A DNA stretch of 64,000 nucleotides from Phenylobacterium sp. (GTDB taxonomy: Bacteria > Pseudomonadota > Alphaproteobacteria > Caulobacterales > Caulobacteraceae): the NCBI RefSeq assembly GCF_004299445.1, contig NZ_SCTC01000080.1, positions 1-64,000 on the forward strand, written 5' to 3'. The notes under the pieces were generated by a model that was not told the DNA's origin, ran no database searches, and worked only from the letters and a program-made list of their open reading frames with translations. Shown one piece after another: positions 18,025-26,233 of the stretch (the first letter of the stretch is position 1; each line of letters starts with the position of its first letter). The position numbers and the translations under genes are program-made.

Positions 18025-20034
18025 ATGGCCATTTCGAAGAACATGACGCGAGCCGGGCTGGCCGCCTTGCTCGCGACGGCCGCTATGGGCGCTATGCTGG
18101 CCGGCGGCGCGACGGCGCAGGGCCCGGCGGCCCAGGCGGTCGACGACTTCGTCCTGCCCGACCAGCACTACCTGGCCCGTCAGCTCTACCGGATGGGCGA
18201 CGCCAAGGCGGTGGTGCTGATCACATATGCCTCGGGCGATGCGACCGTGCGCAAGGAGGCCGCGACGTACGAGGCGCTGAAGGCCGCTTACAAGACCAAA
18301 GGCGTCGAGGTCATGATGCTGGCCTCGAAGCTGGGCGAGACCCGGGAGAAGGTGGCGCCCGAGGCCAAGGCGCTGGGCATCTCCATGCCCATCCTGTTCG
18401 ACTACGACCAGCTGATCGGCGAGGGCCTGAACGTCACCCGCGCCGCCGAGGTGATCGTCGTCGACCCGAAATCGTGGACCGTGGCCTATCGCGGCCCGGT
18501 GGACGGCGCGGCCGCCACGCTCGACGCCCTGGTGGCCGGGAACAAGCCCTCGCTGGTGGTGCGCGCGGCGACCGGCGGCGCCATCGCCTTCCCCGAGCGG
18601 GGCCGGGCGCACGAGAAGATCAGCTACACCGCGACCATCGCTCCGATCGTCGAGAAGAAGTGCGCCACCTGCCACCAGCCGGGCGGCATCGGGCCCATGC
18701 CGCTCAACAGCTATGAGCAGGTGAAGGGCTTCTCGCCGATGATCCGCGAGGTGATCCGCACCAAGCGCATGCCGCCCTACCTGGCCGATCCCACCGTGGG
18801 CGCCTTCGCCCACGACGACCGGCTGACCGCGGCCGAGATCAAGACCCTGGTCCACTGGGTCGAGGCCGGCGCGCCGCGCGGCAAGGGCGAGGACCCGCTG
18901 GCCAAGATCAAGTTCGAGGCTCCGGACTGGCCCCTTGGCAAGCCGGACGTCATCGTCGAGATTCCGGAAGCCAAGATCCCGGCGACCGGCGTCATGGAAT
19001 ACCAGCGCCCGGTGGTGCCCAGCGTGCTTACCGAAGGCCGCTGGATGAAGGCCACCACCTTCCGCGTCACCGACCGCCAGGTGGTGCACCACATCCTGAC
19101 CGGTGTCGTCGACGGCGAACAGAAGCCCGGCGCCACGGCGACGGAGTCGCAGTGGGGCGCGTCGCTGGGCGGCTACGGCCCGGGTCGTGGCTCGAACATT
19201 TCGCCCCCCGGAACCGGCACCTGGGTGCCGCCGTCGGGCGGCATCGCCTTCCAGAACCACTACACGCCTTACGGCAGGGAGACCGTCGAGAAGACCCAGA
19301 TGGGCCTCTACTTCTACCCGAAAGGGCAGGAGCCGAAGTACGTGCTGCGCACCTTCGGCATCTTCGACTTCTCGCTGGTGATCCCGCCGGGCGAGGAGTG
19401 GCATCAGGAGAGCGCGTACATCGCCGTGCCCAAGGAGATGGTGCTGTACGGGCTGACCCCGCACGCCCACCACCGCGGCGGCTCGGTGCAGGTCGCGGTG
19501 ATCTATCCGGACGGCAAGGAGCAGAAGCTGCTGTCCCTGCCGCGCTACGAGTTCGAGTGGCAGTACGAGTACTTCCTGAAGGACCCGCTGAAGATCCCGG
19601 CGGGCTCGAAGGTGGTCACCCGCTGGACCTTCGACAACTCGACCCGCAATCCGTCCAATCCCGACCCGACCAAGCGGGTCACCTGGGGCGAGCAGTCGTC
19701 GGAAGAGATGCTGGCCCTCTACCTCCACTACCGCTGGACGGACGAGACGGTTGCCAACCAGAAGCCCGAGAACGACAAGCTGATGCAGGCCGGGCTGATG
19801 ATGGGCGTCATGGACGACGACATGAACGCCAAGCTGACGCCCGCCGAGCTCAAGGGGAACCTGGGCGAGAACATCAACAAGTACTTCGCCATGATCGACG
19901 CCAACAAGGATGGCGGCGTCGACCAGAAGGAGCTGGATGCGGCGCTGAAGATGATGCCGCGCGGCCGCCGAGGCGCTGCGCCGACGGCCAGCGCGACGCC
20001 CACCCCTGCGGGGGGCGTCCCGGGCGGGCAGTAG
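18025..20034 (+). CDS. exported redoxin-like / cytochrome c / copper type II monooxygenase-like / EF-hand protein
   Basis: A 669-aa multidomain protein. Domain order: signal peptide (about 1-32, ending GGATAQ); thioredoxin/AhpC-like domain (about 40-180) without the expected cysteines, reading YASGDATVRKEA where active relatives carry a CxxC; one-heme cytochrome c domain with CATCH at residues 213-217 and candidate Met ligand in KRMPPY; a copper type II monooxygenase-like region with HH at 355-356 and HAHH at 480-483; and a C-terminal EF-hand DANKDGGVDQKE (625-636). Start ATG 18025 has GGGGGAG 7-8 nt upstream. Probably periplasmic. The substrate is unknown. Divergent TetR suggests inducible control. 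It interrupts the uronate locus but has no ACCGGT operator. Confidence 0.85.
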   Translation: MAISKNMTRAGLAALLATAAMGAMLAGGATAQGPAAQAVDDFVLPDQHYLARQLYRMGDAKAVVLITYASGDATVRKEAATYEALKAAYKTKGVEVMMLASKLGETREKVAPEAKALGISMPILFDYDQLIGEGLNVTRAAEVIVVDPKSWTVAYRGPVDGAAATLDALVAGNKPSLVVRAATGGAIAFPERGRAHEKISYTATIAPIVEKKCATCHQPGGIGPMPLNSYEQVKGFSPMIREVIRTKRMPPYLADPTVGAFAHDDRLTAAEIKTLVHWVEAGAPRGKGEDPLAKIKFEAPDWPLGKPDVIVEIPEAKIPATGVMEYQRPVVPSVLTEGRWMKATTFRVTDRQVVHHILTGVVDGEQKPGATATESQWGASLGGYGPGRGSNISPPGTGTWVPPSGGIAFQNHYTPYGRETVEKTQMGLYFYPKGQEPKYVLRTFGIFDFSLVIPPGEEWHQESAYIAVPKEMVLYGLTPHAHHRGGSVQVAVIYPDGKEQKLLSLPRYEFEWQYEYFLKDPLKIPAGSKVVTRWTFDNSTRNPSNPDPTKRVTWGEQSSEEMLALYLHYRWTDETVANQKPENDKLMQAGLMMGVMDDDMNAKLTPAELKGNLGENINKYFAMIDANKDGGVDQKELDAALKMMPRGRRGAAPTASATPTPAGGVPGGQ

Positions 20035-20060
20035 GGCCCCGTCGCCATCGCTCAAGCAAG

Positions 20061-20092
20061 AACGCCGGCGTCGTGAGACGCCGGCGTTTTGG
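20061..20092. terminator. strong hairpin terminator between convergent genes
   Basis: AACGCCGGCGTC (20061-20072) and GACGCCGGCGTT (20077-20088) form a perfect 12-bp stem with a GTGA loop, followed by TT/GG/TTT. It ends the copper-oxygenase-like gene on the plus strand and may also serve the MFS operon on the minus strand. Confidence 0.85.
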
Positions 20093-20110
20093 TTTCCTGA
20101 ACGAGCGGGT

Positions 20111-21391
20111 TCAGATCTTCACCGGCTCCATCCTGGGCGTGAGGATGTGCACGACCAGCAGGGCCAGCAGATAGGCCGAGGCGGCGATCACGAAGATCGG
20201 CGTGTAGGTGCCGAGGTCTTCGAGAACGGCGCCGATGTACTTTGAGAACACCATCCCGCCCACGGCGCCCAGCATGCCTCCGATGCCGACGACCGAGCCG
20301 ACGGCCGACCGCGGGAAGACGTCGCTGGGCAGGGTGTAGAGGTTGGCCGAGAAGCCCTGGTGGGCGGCGGTAGCGACCCCGATGATCAGGACCGCGACCC
20401 AGAGGTTGGAGGCCAGCGCCGCGCCGGCGACCGGGACGGCCAGGAGCGCGCAGATCAGCATGGTGGTCTTGCGCGCCCGGTTGATCGACCAGCCCATCTT
20501 CATGAACCGCGACGACAGCCAGCCGCCGCCGACGCTGCCGACATCCGAGAGCAGGTAGATGGCCACGAGCGGCGGGCCGAACGTCTTGAGGTCGAGGCCA
20601 TGGCGCTTGCCCAGGAAGTCGGGCAGCCAGAAGAGGAACATCCACCAGATCGGGTCGATCAGGAACTTGCCGATCGCGTAGGCCCAGGTCTCACGATAGC
20701 CGAGCAGCTTCACCCACGGAACCTTCTCGACCGGGTCAGCCGGATCGCTCTCGATGTGCGCGAGTTCGGCCGCCGAGACCTTCTTGTGCTCACGCGGGCG
20801 GCGGTAGACCAGGAGCCAGATTGGCAGCCAGACCAAGCCCATGAGTCCGGTGATGATGAACGTCATCTGCCACCCGAACGTCAGCGTCAGCGCCGGGATC
20901 AGCAGCGGGGTGATGATGGCTCCGATGTTGGTGCCGGCGTTGAAGATGCCGGTCGCCAGCGCGCGTTCCTTCTTGGGGAACCATTCGGCCACCGACTTGA
21001 TGCCGGCCGGGAAGGCGCCGCCTTCACCCAGGCCCAGGACCACCCGCGACGCGATGAAGCCGCCGAAGGAGGTGGCCGCGGCAGTCGCCATGTGGCCGAT
21101 CTGCCAGATGGCGAAGGCGATGCCGAAGCCGAAACGGGCTCCGATCCTGTCGATGATCCGGCCCCAGGCGAGGTAGGCGACGGCGTAGGCGCACTGGAAC
21201 CAGAACACGAGGTCGGCGTAATTCGTCTCGCTCCAGCCGAACTCTGCGGTGAGGTCGGCCTTCAGCAGGCCCAGGGCCTGACGATCGACGTAGTTGATCA
21301 CCATCGCGGTGAACAACAGGGCCACGACGACCCAGCGATATCGGCCGGTTGCGGCGGTGGGACCGGCGCGCGCGGCGTCTTCGGCGGTCAT
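20111..21391 (-). CDS. MFS transporter, hexuronate (ExuT)-type
   Basis: A 426-aa inner-membrane protein with about 12 hydrophobic segments. N-terminal features are INYVDRQALGLLKADL, a motif of the anion:cation symporter (ExuT/GudP) branch, then RVVLGLGEGGAFPAG and ALATGIFNAGTNIGAIITP. The six-plus-six arrangement has a charged central loop (RRPREHKKVSAAELAHIE). The start is well supported by GGAGGAG upstream, which overlaps the last codons of the hydratase-like gene 6 nt away, so the two are an operon under the operator at 22334. Inferred role: uptake of galacturonate, glucuronate or unsaturated uronates. Confidence 0.88.
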   Translation of the reverse strand: MTAEDAARAGPTAATGRYRWVVVALLFTAMVINYVDRQALGLLKADLTAEFGWSETNYADLVFWFQCAYAVAYLAWGRIIDRIGARFGFGIAFAIWQIGHMATAAATSFGGFIASRVVLGLGEGGAFPAGIKSVAEWFPKKERALATGIFNAGTNIGAIITPLLIPALTLTFGWQMTFIITGLMGLVWLPIWLLVYRRPREHKKVSAAELAHIESDPADPVEKVPWVKLLGYRETWAYAIGKFLIDPIWWMFLFWLPDFLGKRHGLDLKTFGPPLVAIYLLSDVGSVGGGWLSSRFMKMGWSINRARKTTMLICALLAVPVAGAALASNLWVAVLIIGVATAAHQGFSANLYTLPSDVFPRSAVGSVVGIGGMLGAVGGMVFSKYIGAVLEDLGTYTPIFVIAASAYLLALLVVHILTPRMEPVKI

Positions 21392-21397
21392 TTCGGT

Positions 21398-22240
21398 CTA
21401 CTCCTCCCGGGCTTCGACGGGCCTGGCCGGAACCGCGACGCAGCGGATCTCTTCCAGGTCGCCGAAGGTGATGCGGGCCGCTTGTCCGGCCTCGATGTCA
21501 TGGATGCCGCTGGCGGCTCCGGTGGTCACCAGTTGTCCAGCCTTCAGGGGACGGCCGCGGGCGGCGCAGGCCGCCATCAGGAACGCGAGCGAGGCGGGCG
21601 GGCCGCCGGGGATGGAGGCGGGCGACCCTTCGCCCACCAGCTTCCCCTCGACCCAGGCGTGGCAGGGCGGAATCTCGTCGGGCCGCGCGCGCCAGTGCGG
21701 GACCACGCGCCCCAGGATCAGGCCCGCGTTGTTGCCGAAGTCCGAGGCCACCACCCGGGGCCCCAGGACGTTGATGGTCGCCAGCGGGCTGCCGGCGAAC
21801 TCGACGCCCACCAGCAGGTCGCCCACGTAGTCGAGGGCTTCCTCGGGGGTCCACTCCAGCTTGTCGGCCGGGGCGTCGCGTCCCATTCGGTAGATGTATT
21901 CCGCCTCGACGGCGGCGAACCCGCCCGGAATCACCGGCAGGGGCGTGGGGGTGGCGGGGTCGGCTGTCCAGACATGGCCTGCGAATACGGGACCCATCAC
22001 GCGCTCGGCCGCCAGCTCAGCCTGCAACTCCGGCGGTATGCGGCCGACCTTCCAGCCCACGACGGGCTCGGGCCAGAGTTCGATGGCGGCCTCCTGAACG
22101 CGGTAGCCTTCAGCCATGCCGGCCGGCAGGTCGCCCGGGAAGCCGGGGAGGGCGCGCGCGGCCCGGCGCGCACCCACCAGTTGGCGGGCGACCTGGGCCG
22201 GGTCAAACGCAGTCGCGGGCGTCGCCGCGGGAACGGTCAC
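21398..22240 (-). CDS. 2-keto-4-pentenoate hydratase / fumarylacetoacetase-family protein
   Basis: A 280-aa MhpD-like protein: AVEAEYIYRMGRDAP holds the metal-binding Glu pair (ExE) of the FAH fold, followed by GVEFAGSPL and GLILGRVVPHW. I chose the GTG at 22240, with GGAGGA 9 nt upstream. The in-frame ATG at 22348 lies on the operator and is rejected. Members hydrate or dehydrate 2-keto acids or cleave acylpyruvates. In a uronate operon a role in 2-keto-3-deoxy acid metabolism is possible but unproven. It is the first gene of the operon with the MFS transporter and divergent from uxaC. Confidence 0.8.
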   Translation of the reverse strand: MTVPAATPATAFDPAQVARQLVGARRAARALPGFPGDLPAGMAEGYRVQEAAIELWPEPVVGWKVGRIPPELQAELAAERVMGPVFAGHVWTADPATPTPLPVIPGGFAAVEAEYIYRMGRDAPADKLEWTPEEALDYVGDLLVGVEFAGSPLATINVLGPRVVASDFGNNAGLILGRVVPHWRARPDEIPPCHAWVEGKLVGEGSPASIPGGPPASLAFLMAACAARGRPLKAGQLVTTGAASGIHDIEAGQAARITFGDLEEIRCVAVPARPVEAREE

Positions 22241-22333
22241 GAGTTGTCGTCCTCCGGCCGGCCCTTGTTTCCAGGCGCACGGCGTTGTCGTTGGGCCGTT
22301 GTCCGGCCGGGTCGCGCGCACATTGTGGCAGAA

Positions 22334-22347
22334 GGTAACCGGTGTCA
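22334..22347. promoter_or_regulatory. LacI-type operator for hydratase-MFS operon
   Basis: GGTAACCGGTGTCA, identical to the site between uxuB and the LacI gene. It is 93 bp upstream of the GTG start, and 90 bp centre-to-centre from the uxaC operator at 22424. Confidence 0.83.
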
Positions 22348-22423
22348 ATTTACTCCGAACGCGACATTCCGGCCGCCATGCGGTAGTCGGTCAGCCAGGA
22401 CGCAAATGGCTTGCGCCGGGAAA

Positions 22424-22437
22424 TGACACCGGTTACC
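22424..22437. promoter_or_regulatory. LacI-type operator for uxaC-kduI-kduD-eda-kdgK
   Basis: TGACACCGGTTACC, the reverse complement of the GGTAACC-type sites. It lies 28 bp upstream of the uxaC ATG, where it would overlap or follow the promoter. Confidence 0.85.
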
Positions 22438-22465
22438 TAGCTCAGAACGAGGAGGAAACGGCCGG

Positions 22466-23914
22466 ATGACAAGGCCTCTGCAGCTCAATCCGGATCGGCT
22501 GTTTCCCGCCGAGCCCGCGACCCGGGCCGTGGCGCGCCGCCTGTACGCCGCCGTGAAGACCCTTCCGATCATCAGCCCTCACGGGCACACTGACCCGGAG
22601 TGGTTCGCGGGCGATGCGCCGTTCGCGAACGCCGCCGAGCTTCTGCTGGCGCCCGACCACTATCTCTACCGCATGCTCTATTCACAGGGCGTCTCGCTTG
22701 AGAGCCTGGGCGTGCCGTCGCGCAAGGGGCCGTCCGGCGCCGACCCTCGGGCCGCCTGGCGCATCTTCGCGGCCAATCAGCACCTGTTTCGCGGCACGCC
22801 GTCGGCCATCTGGCTGGGGCATGTGTTCGCCGAGGTGTTCGGGTTCGACGTCGCGCTGGAGAGCGCCACGGCCGATCTCTACTACGACCGCATCAATGAG
22901 GCCCTGGCGACGCCGGGCTTCCGGCCGCGCGCGCTGTTCGAGCGGTTCAACATCGAACTGCTGGCCACGACCGAGTCGCCGACCGATCCACTGACGCACC
23001 ATAAGGCGATGCGGGCGTCGGGCTGGAAGGGCCGGGTGGTCACCGCCTACCGCCCCGACCCGGTGGTGGACCCCGAGCATGAGGACTTCACCCACGAGAT
23101 CGAGCGGTTCGGCGAGATGACCGGCCAGGACGTCCATTCGTGGAAGGGTTACCTCGAAGCTCATCGCATCCGCCGCGCGGCGTTCATGGAAATGGGCGCG
23201 ACGTCCACAGACCACGGCCATCCGACGGCGCAGACCGCCGACCTGTCGGAGGTGGATATTCACGATCTGTTCCGCAAGGTCCTGAGCGGGGTGTTCACGC
23301 CGGCGGAGGCCGAACTGTTCCGGGCGCAGATGCTGACCGAGATGGCCAAGATGAGCCTGGACGACGGGCTGGTCATGCAGATCCACCCGGGCAGCTTCCG
23401 CAACCACAACCGCTGGCTCCACGGGACCTTCGGCCGCGACAAGGGCGCCGACATCCCGACCCGCACCGACTACGTCCGCGCGCTGAAGCCGCTGCTGGAC
23501 AAGCTGGGCAACGATCCGCGGCTGTCGATCATCGTCTTCACGCTGGACGAGAGCAGCTATGCGCGCGAACTGGCCCCGCTGGCCGGGCACTATCCGTGCC
23601 TGAAACTGGGGCCGGCCTGGTGGTTCCACGACAGCCCCGAGGGCATGCGCCGGTTCCGCGAGCAGACGACCGAGACGGCAGGCTTCTACAACACCGTCGG
23701 CTTCAACGACGACACGCGGGCCTTCCTGTCGATCCCGGCCCGGCACGACGTGGCCCGGCGGGTCGACGCGAGCTTCCTCGCGCGGCTGGTGACCGAACAT
23801 CGGATCTCTGAGGACGACGCAGCCGAGACTGCCGTCGACCTCGCCTACAACCTGCCCAAGCGGGCCTACAAACTCGACGAGCCGGCGGCCAAGCCCGCCT
23901 CAGAGCTGGTCTGA
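22466..23914 (+). CDS. uxaC: glucuronate/galacturonate isomerase
   Basis: A 482-aa enzyme that isomerises D-glucuronate to D-fructuronate and D-galacturonate to D-tagaturonate. It belongs to the amidohydrolase-fold UxaC family. IISPHGHTDPEWF carries the N-terminal metal-binding HxH in the form seen in the alphaproteobacterial branch, and MQIHPGSFRNHN, GPAWWFHDSPEGM and GFNDDTRAFLSIPARHD are further conserved segments. The start is supported by GAGGAGG 10 nt upstream. It is the first gene of a five-gene operon (13 nt to kduI) preceded by an ACCGGT operator. Confidence 0.93.
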   Translation: MTRPLQLNPDRLFPAEPATRAVARRLYAAVKTLPIISPHGHTDPEWFAGDAPFANAAELLLAPDHYLYRMLYSQGVSLESLGVPSRKGPSGADPRAAWRIFAANQHLFRGTPSAIWLGHVFAEVFGFDVALESATADLYYDRINEALATPGFRPRALFERFNIELLATTESPTDPLTHHKAMRASGWKGRVVTAYRPDPVVDPEHEDFTHEIERFGEMTGQDVHSWKGYLEAHRIRRAAFMEMGATSTDHGHPTAQTADLSEVDIHDLFRKVLSGVFTPAEAELFRAQMLTEMAKMSLDDGLVMQIHPGSFRNHNRWLHGTFGRDKGADIPTRTDYVRALKPLLDKLGNDPRLSIIVFTLDESSYARELAPLAGHYPCLKLGPAWWFHDSPEGMRRFREQTTETAGFYNTVGFNDDTRAFLSIPARHDVARRVDASFLARLVTEHRISEDDAAETAVDLAYNLPKRAYKLDEPAAKPASELV

Positions 23915-23927
23915 CGGGAGGACGACC

Positions 23928-24764
23928 TTGTTCAAGCGCATCTACCACGCGACCCATCCGGACATGATGGAGGGCGTCGACAACGAGACCCTCCGCCAGC
24001 GCTACCTGGTGCAGGACCTGTTCACCGCCGGCGAGGTGGTGCTGAACTACACCCACTACGAGCGCTTCGTGATCGGCGGCGCCGCCCCGGCGAAGACCGC
24101 GATCAAGCTGCCCGACCAGACCGAGCCCGAGAGCGCCAAGGGCCATCCGTTCCTGGAACGCCGCGAAATGGGGATCATCAACGTCTCGGACGTGGCGGGC
24201 GTGGTGACGGTCGACGGGACGGCGCACGCGCTGGCGCCGCGCGACTGCCTGTATGTGACCATGGGCGCGAAGGACGTGACCTTCGAGGGCGAGGGCGCGC
24301 GCTTCTACCTGGTGTCGACGCCGGCGCATGCTGCGTTCGAGACCAAGAAGCTGGCGCTGGCCGATGCGGTGCCGCTGGAGCGCGGGGCGCTCGAAACGTC
24401 CAACGAGCGGACGATCTACCAGCTGGTGGTGCCGCAGACGTGCAAGTCGGCGCAGCTGCTGCTGGGGCTCACGATCCTCAACACCGGCAGCGTGTGGAAC
24501 ACCATGCCGCCGCACCTGCATGACCGCCGCAGCGAGATCTACTTCTACTTCGGTCTCGGCGAGAACGACCGGGTCTTCCACTTCATGGGCGAGCCGGACA
24601 ACGCACGTCACATCGTGATGGCCAACGAGGAGGCGGTGATGTCGCCGCCGTGGTCGATCCACATGGGTTCGGGCACGTCGAACTACGCGTTCATCTGGGC
24701 CATGGGCGGCGAGAACCTCGACTACACCGACATGAACGTCCTCGACATCTGCCAGTTGAAGTAG
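23928..24764 (+). CDS. kduI: 5-keto-4-deoxyuronate isomerase (DKI isomerase)
   Basis: A 278-aa cupin-fold enzyme converting 5-keto-4-deoxyuronate, the product of unsaturated galacturonate, to 2,5-diketo-3-deoxygluconate. MFKRIYHATHPDMMEGVDNE is the typical KduI opening, and PPHLHDRRSEIYFYF contains the zinc-binding His/His/Glu cluster. The C-terminus MNVLDICQLK is conserved. Translation starts at TTG (23928), with GGGAGG 7 nt upstream. The stop codon is immediately followed by the kduD ATG, indicating tight coupling. Presence of KduI shows that pectate-lyase products, not only free uronic acids, are consumed. Confidence 0.95.
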   Translation: MFKRIYHATHPDMMEGVDNETLRQRYLVQDLFTAGEVVLNYTHYERFVIGGAAPAKTAIKLPDQTEPESAKGHPFLERREMGIINVSDVAGVVTVDGTAHALAPRDCLYVTMGAKDVTFEGEGARFYLVSTPAHAAFETKKLALADAVPLERGALETSNERTIYQLVVPQTCKSAQLLLGLTILNTGSVWNTMPPHLHDRRSEIYFYFGLGENDRVFHFMGEPDNARHIVMANEEAVMSPPWSIHMGSGTSNYAFIWAMGGENLDYTDMNVLDICQLK

Positions 24765-25523
24765 ATGACCAGCCTCTTCGATCTCACAGGCCAGGTCGCC
24801 CTGGTCACCGGCGCCAACATGGGCCTGGGCCAGGCGATCGCCGTCGGTCTGGCGCAGGCGGGCGCCGACATCGTCGCCGTGGGCCGCAGCGCGTCCGACG
24901 AGACGGCGACCCTGGTGGAAGCCGCGGGCCGCAGGCTGTTCCAGGTGAAGGCCGACCTCTCGACGACCGAGCCGATCGAGCGGGTGGTGTTCGAGGCCTA
25001 TGCCGCGGCGGGCCGCCTGGACATCCTGGTCAACAACGCCGGCATCATCCGCAGAGCCGACAGCCTCGACTTCACCGAAGAGGACTGGGACGCGGTGATG
25101 AACACCAACCTCAAGACGGTGTTCTTCCTCAGCCAGGCGGTGGCGAAGCGCTGGGTCGCGGACAACCGGGGCGGCAAGATCATCAATGTCGTGTCGATGC
25201 TGAGCTTCCAGGGCGGACTGCGGGTGCCCTCGTACACGGCCTCGAAGAGCGGGCTGGCGGGGATCACCAAGACGCTCTGCAACGAGTGGGCGGCCAAGGG
25301 GATCAACGTCAACGGCCTGGCCCCCGGCTACTTCGCCACCAACAACACCGCCCAACTGCAGGCCGACGAGGTGCGCAACCGGCAGATCCTGGAGCGCATC
25401 CCGGCCGGCCGCTGGGGCACGCCCGAGGACCTGGCCGGCGCTGCGGTCTTCCTGGCGAGCCGGGCGGCGGATTACATGCACGGCGCCATCGTCCCCGTGG
25501 ACGGCGGCTGGCTCGCGCGCTGA
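24765..25523 (+). CDS. kduD: 2-dehydro-3-deoxy-D-gluconate 5-dehydrogenase
   Basis: A 252-aa classical SDR with TGANMGLGQAIA (cofactor glycine motif), NNAGI, the catalytic Tyr/Lys in YTASKSGLAG and the C-terminal PVDGGWLAR. It reduces 2,5-diketo-3-deoxygluconate to KDG. Assignment to KduD rather than another SDR rests on position directly after kduI (0 bp gap) and before eda and kdgK, plus the TGQVALVTGANMGLGQ opening seen in KduD proteins. Confidence 0.92.
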   Translation: MTSLFDLTGQVALVTGANMGLGQAIAVGLAQAGADIVAVGRSASDETATLVEAAGRRLFQVKADLSTTEPIERVVFEAYAAAGRLDILVNNAGIIRRADSLDFTEEDWDAVMNTNLKTVFFLSQAVAKRWVADNRGGKIINVVSMLSFQGGLRVPSYTASKSGLAGITKTLCNEWAAKGINVNGLAPGYFATNNTAQLQADEVRNRQILERIPAGRWGTPEDLAGAAVFLASRAADYMHGAIVPVDGGWLAR

Positions 25524-25556
25524 CGCGCGGCCCGCGCATCTCAAGGAGTACGCCCG

Positions 25557-26228
25557 ATGGCTCGTGACCGCCTGAAAGTCCTGTCCGCGATGATCGACCA
25601 GGGGGTGATCCCGGTCTTCTACCACCCGGACGTGGAGGTCTGCTCGAAGGTGATCCAGGCCTGCGCCAACGGCGGGGCCAAGTGCATCGAGTTCACCAAC
25701 CGCGGCGACTTCGCCGCCCACGTGTTCCTGGAGGTCACCCGGCACTTCGCCAAGGCCGATCCCAGCGTGATCATGGGCGTGGGCTCGATCGTGGATGCGC
25801 CGACCGCCGGGATCTACATCGCCAACGGCGCAAACTTCGTCGTGGGGCCGATGACCAACGCCGAGGTGGCCCGGCTCTGCAACCGCCGCGGCATCGCGTA
25901 CTCGCCGGGCTGCGGCTCGGCCACCGAGATCAGCGAGGCCCAGGAGCTGGGCGTCGAGATCGTGAAGGTGTTTCCGGGCAGCTCGGTCGGCGGCCCCGAC
26001 TTTGTGAAGAACGTCCTGGGCCCCATGCCCTGGACCAAGATCATGCCGACGGGCGGGGTCGAGGCGACCGAGGAGTCGCTGAAGGCCTGGTTCGGCGCGG
26101 GCATCGTCGCCTGCGGCATCGGCTCGAACCTCATCACCAAGCAGCTCCTGGATGCCCAGGACTACGACGGCATCGAGACGCGCGTCCGCGAGACGGTCGC
26201 GCTCATCAAGAAGATCAAAGGGAACTGA
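25557..26228 (+). CDS. eda: KDPG/KHG aldolase
   Basis: A 223-aa class I aldolase cleaving 2-keto-3-deoxy-6-phosphogluconate into pyruvate and glyceraldehyde-3-phosphate. The Schiff-base lysine lies in IVKVFPGSSVGG (Lys137); a conserved Glu is in CIEFTNRG, and MPTGGVEATEESLKAWF binds phosphate. AAGGAG lies upstream of the ATG. It follows kduD by 33 bp and precedes kdgK by 5 bp, so it supplies the last step of the operon-encoded pathway. Confidence 0.94.
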   Translation: MARDRLKVLSAMIDQGVIPVFYHPDVEVCSKVIQACANGGAKCIEFTNRGDFAAHVFLEVTRHFAKADPSVIMGVGSIVDAPTAGIYIANGANFVVGPMTNAEVARLCNRRGIAYSPGCGSATEISEAQELGVEIVKVFPGSSVGGPDFVKNVLGPMPWTKIMPTGGVEATEESLKAWFGAGIVACGIGSNLITKQLLDAQDYDGIETRVRETVALIKKIKGN

Positions 26229-26233
26229 AGACC

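Noticed and set aside
17302..20055. A 917-codon open frame on the minus strand
   Set aside because: Only its last 197 codons are real (TetR). The rest is antisense to the redoxin-cytochrome-copper protein and has no recognisable domains.
22241..22348. Upstream ATG for the hydratase-like gene
   Set aside because: It overlaps the operator, and a GTG at 22240 has a good Shine-Dalgarno.
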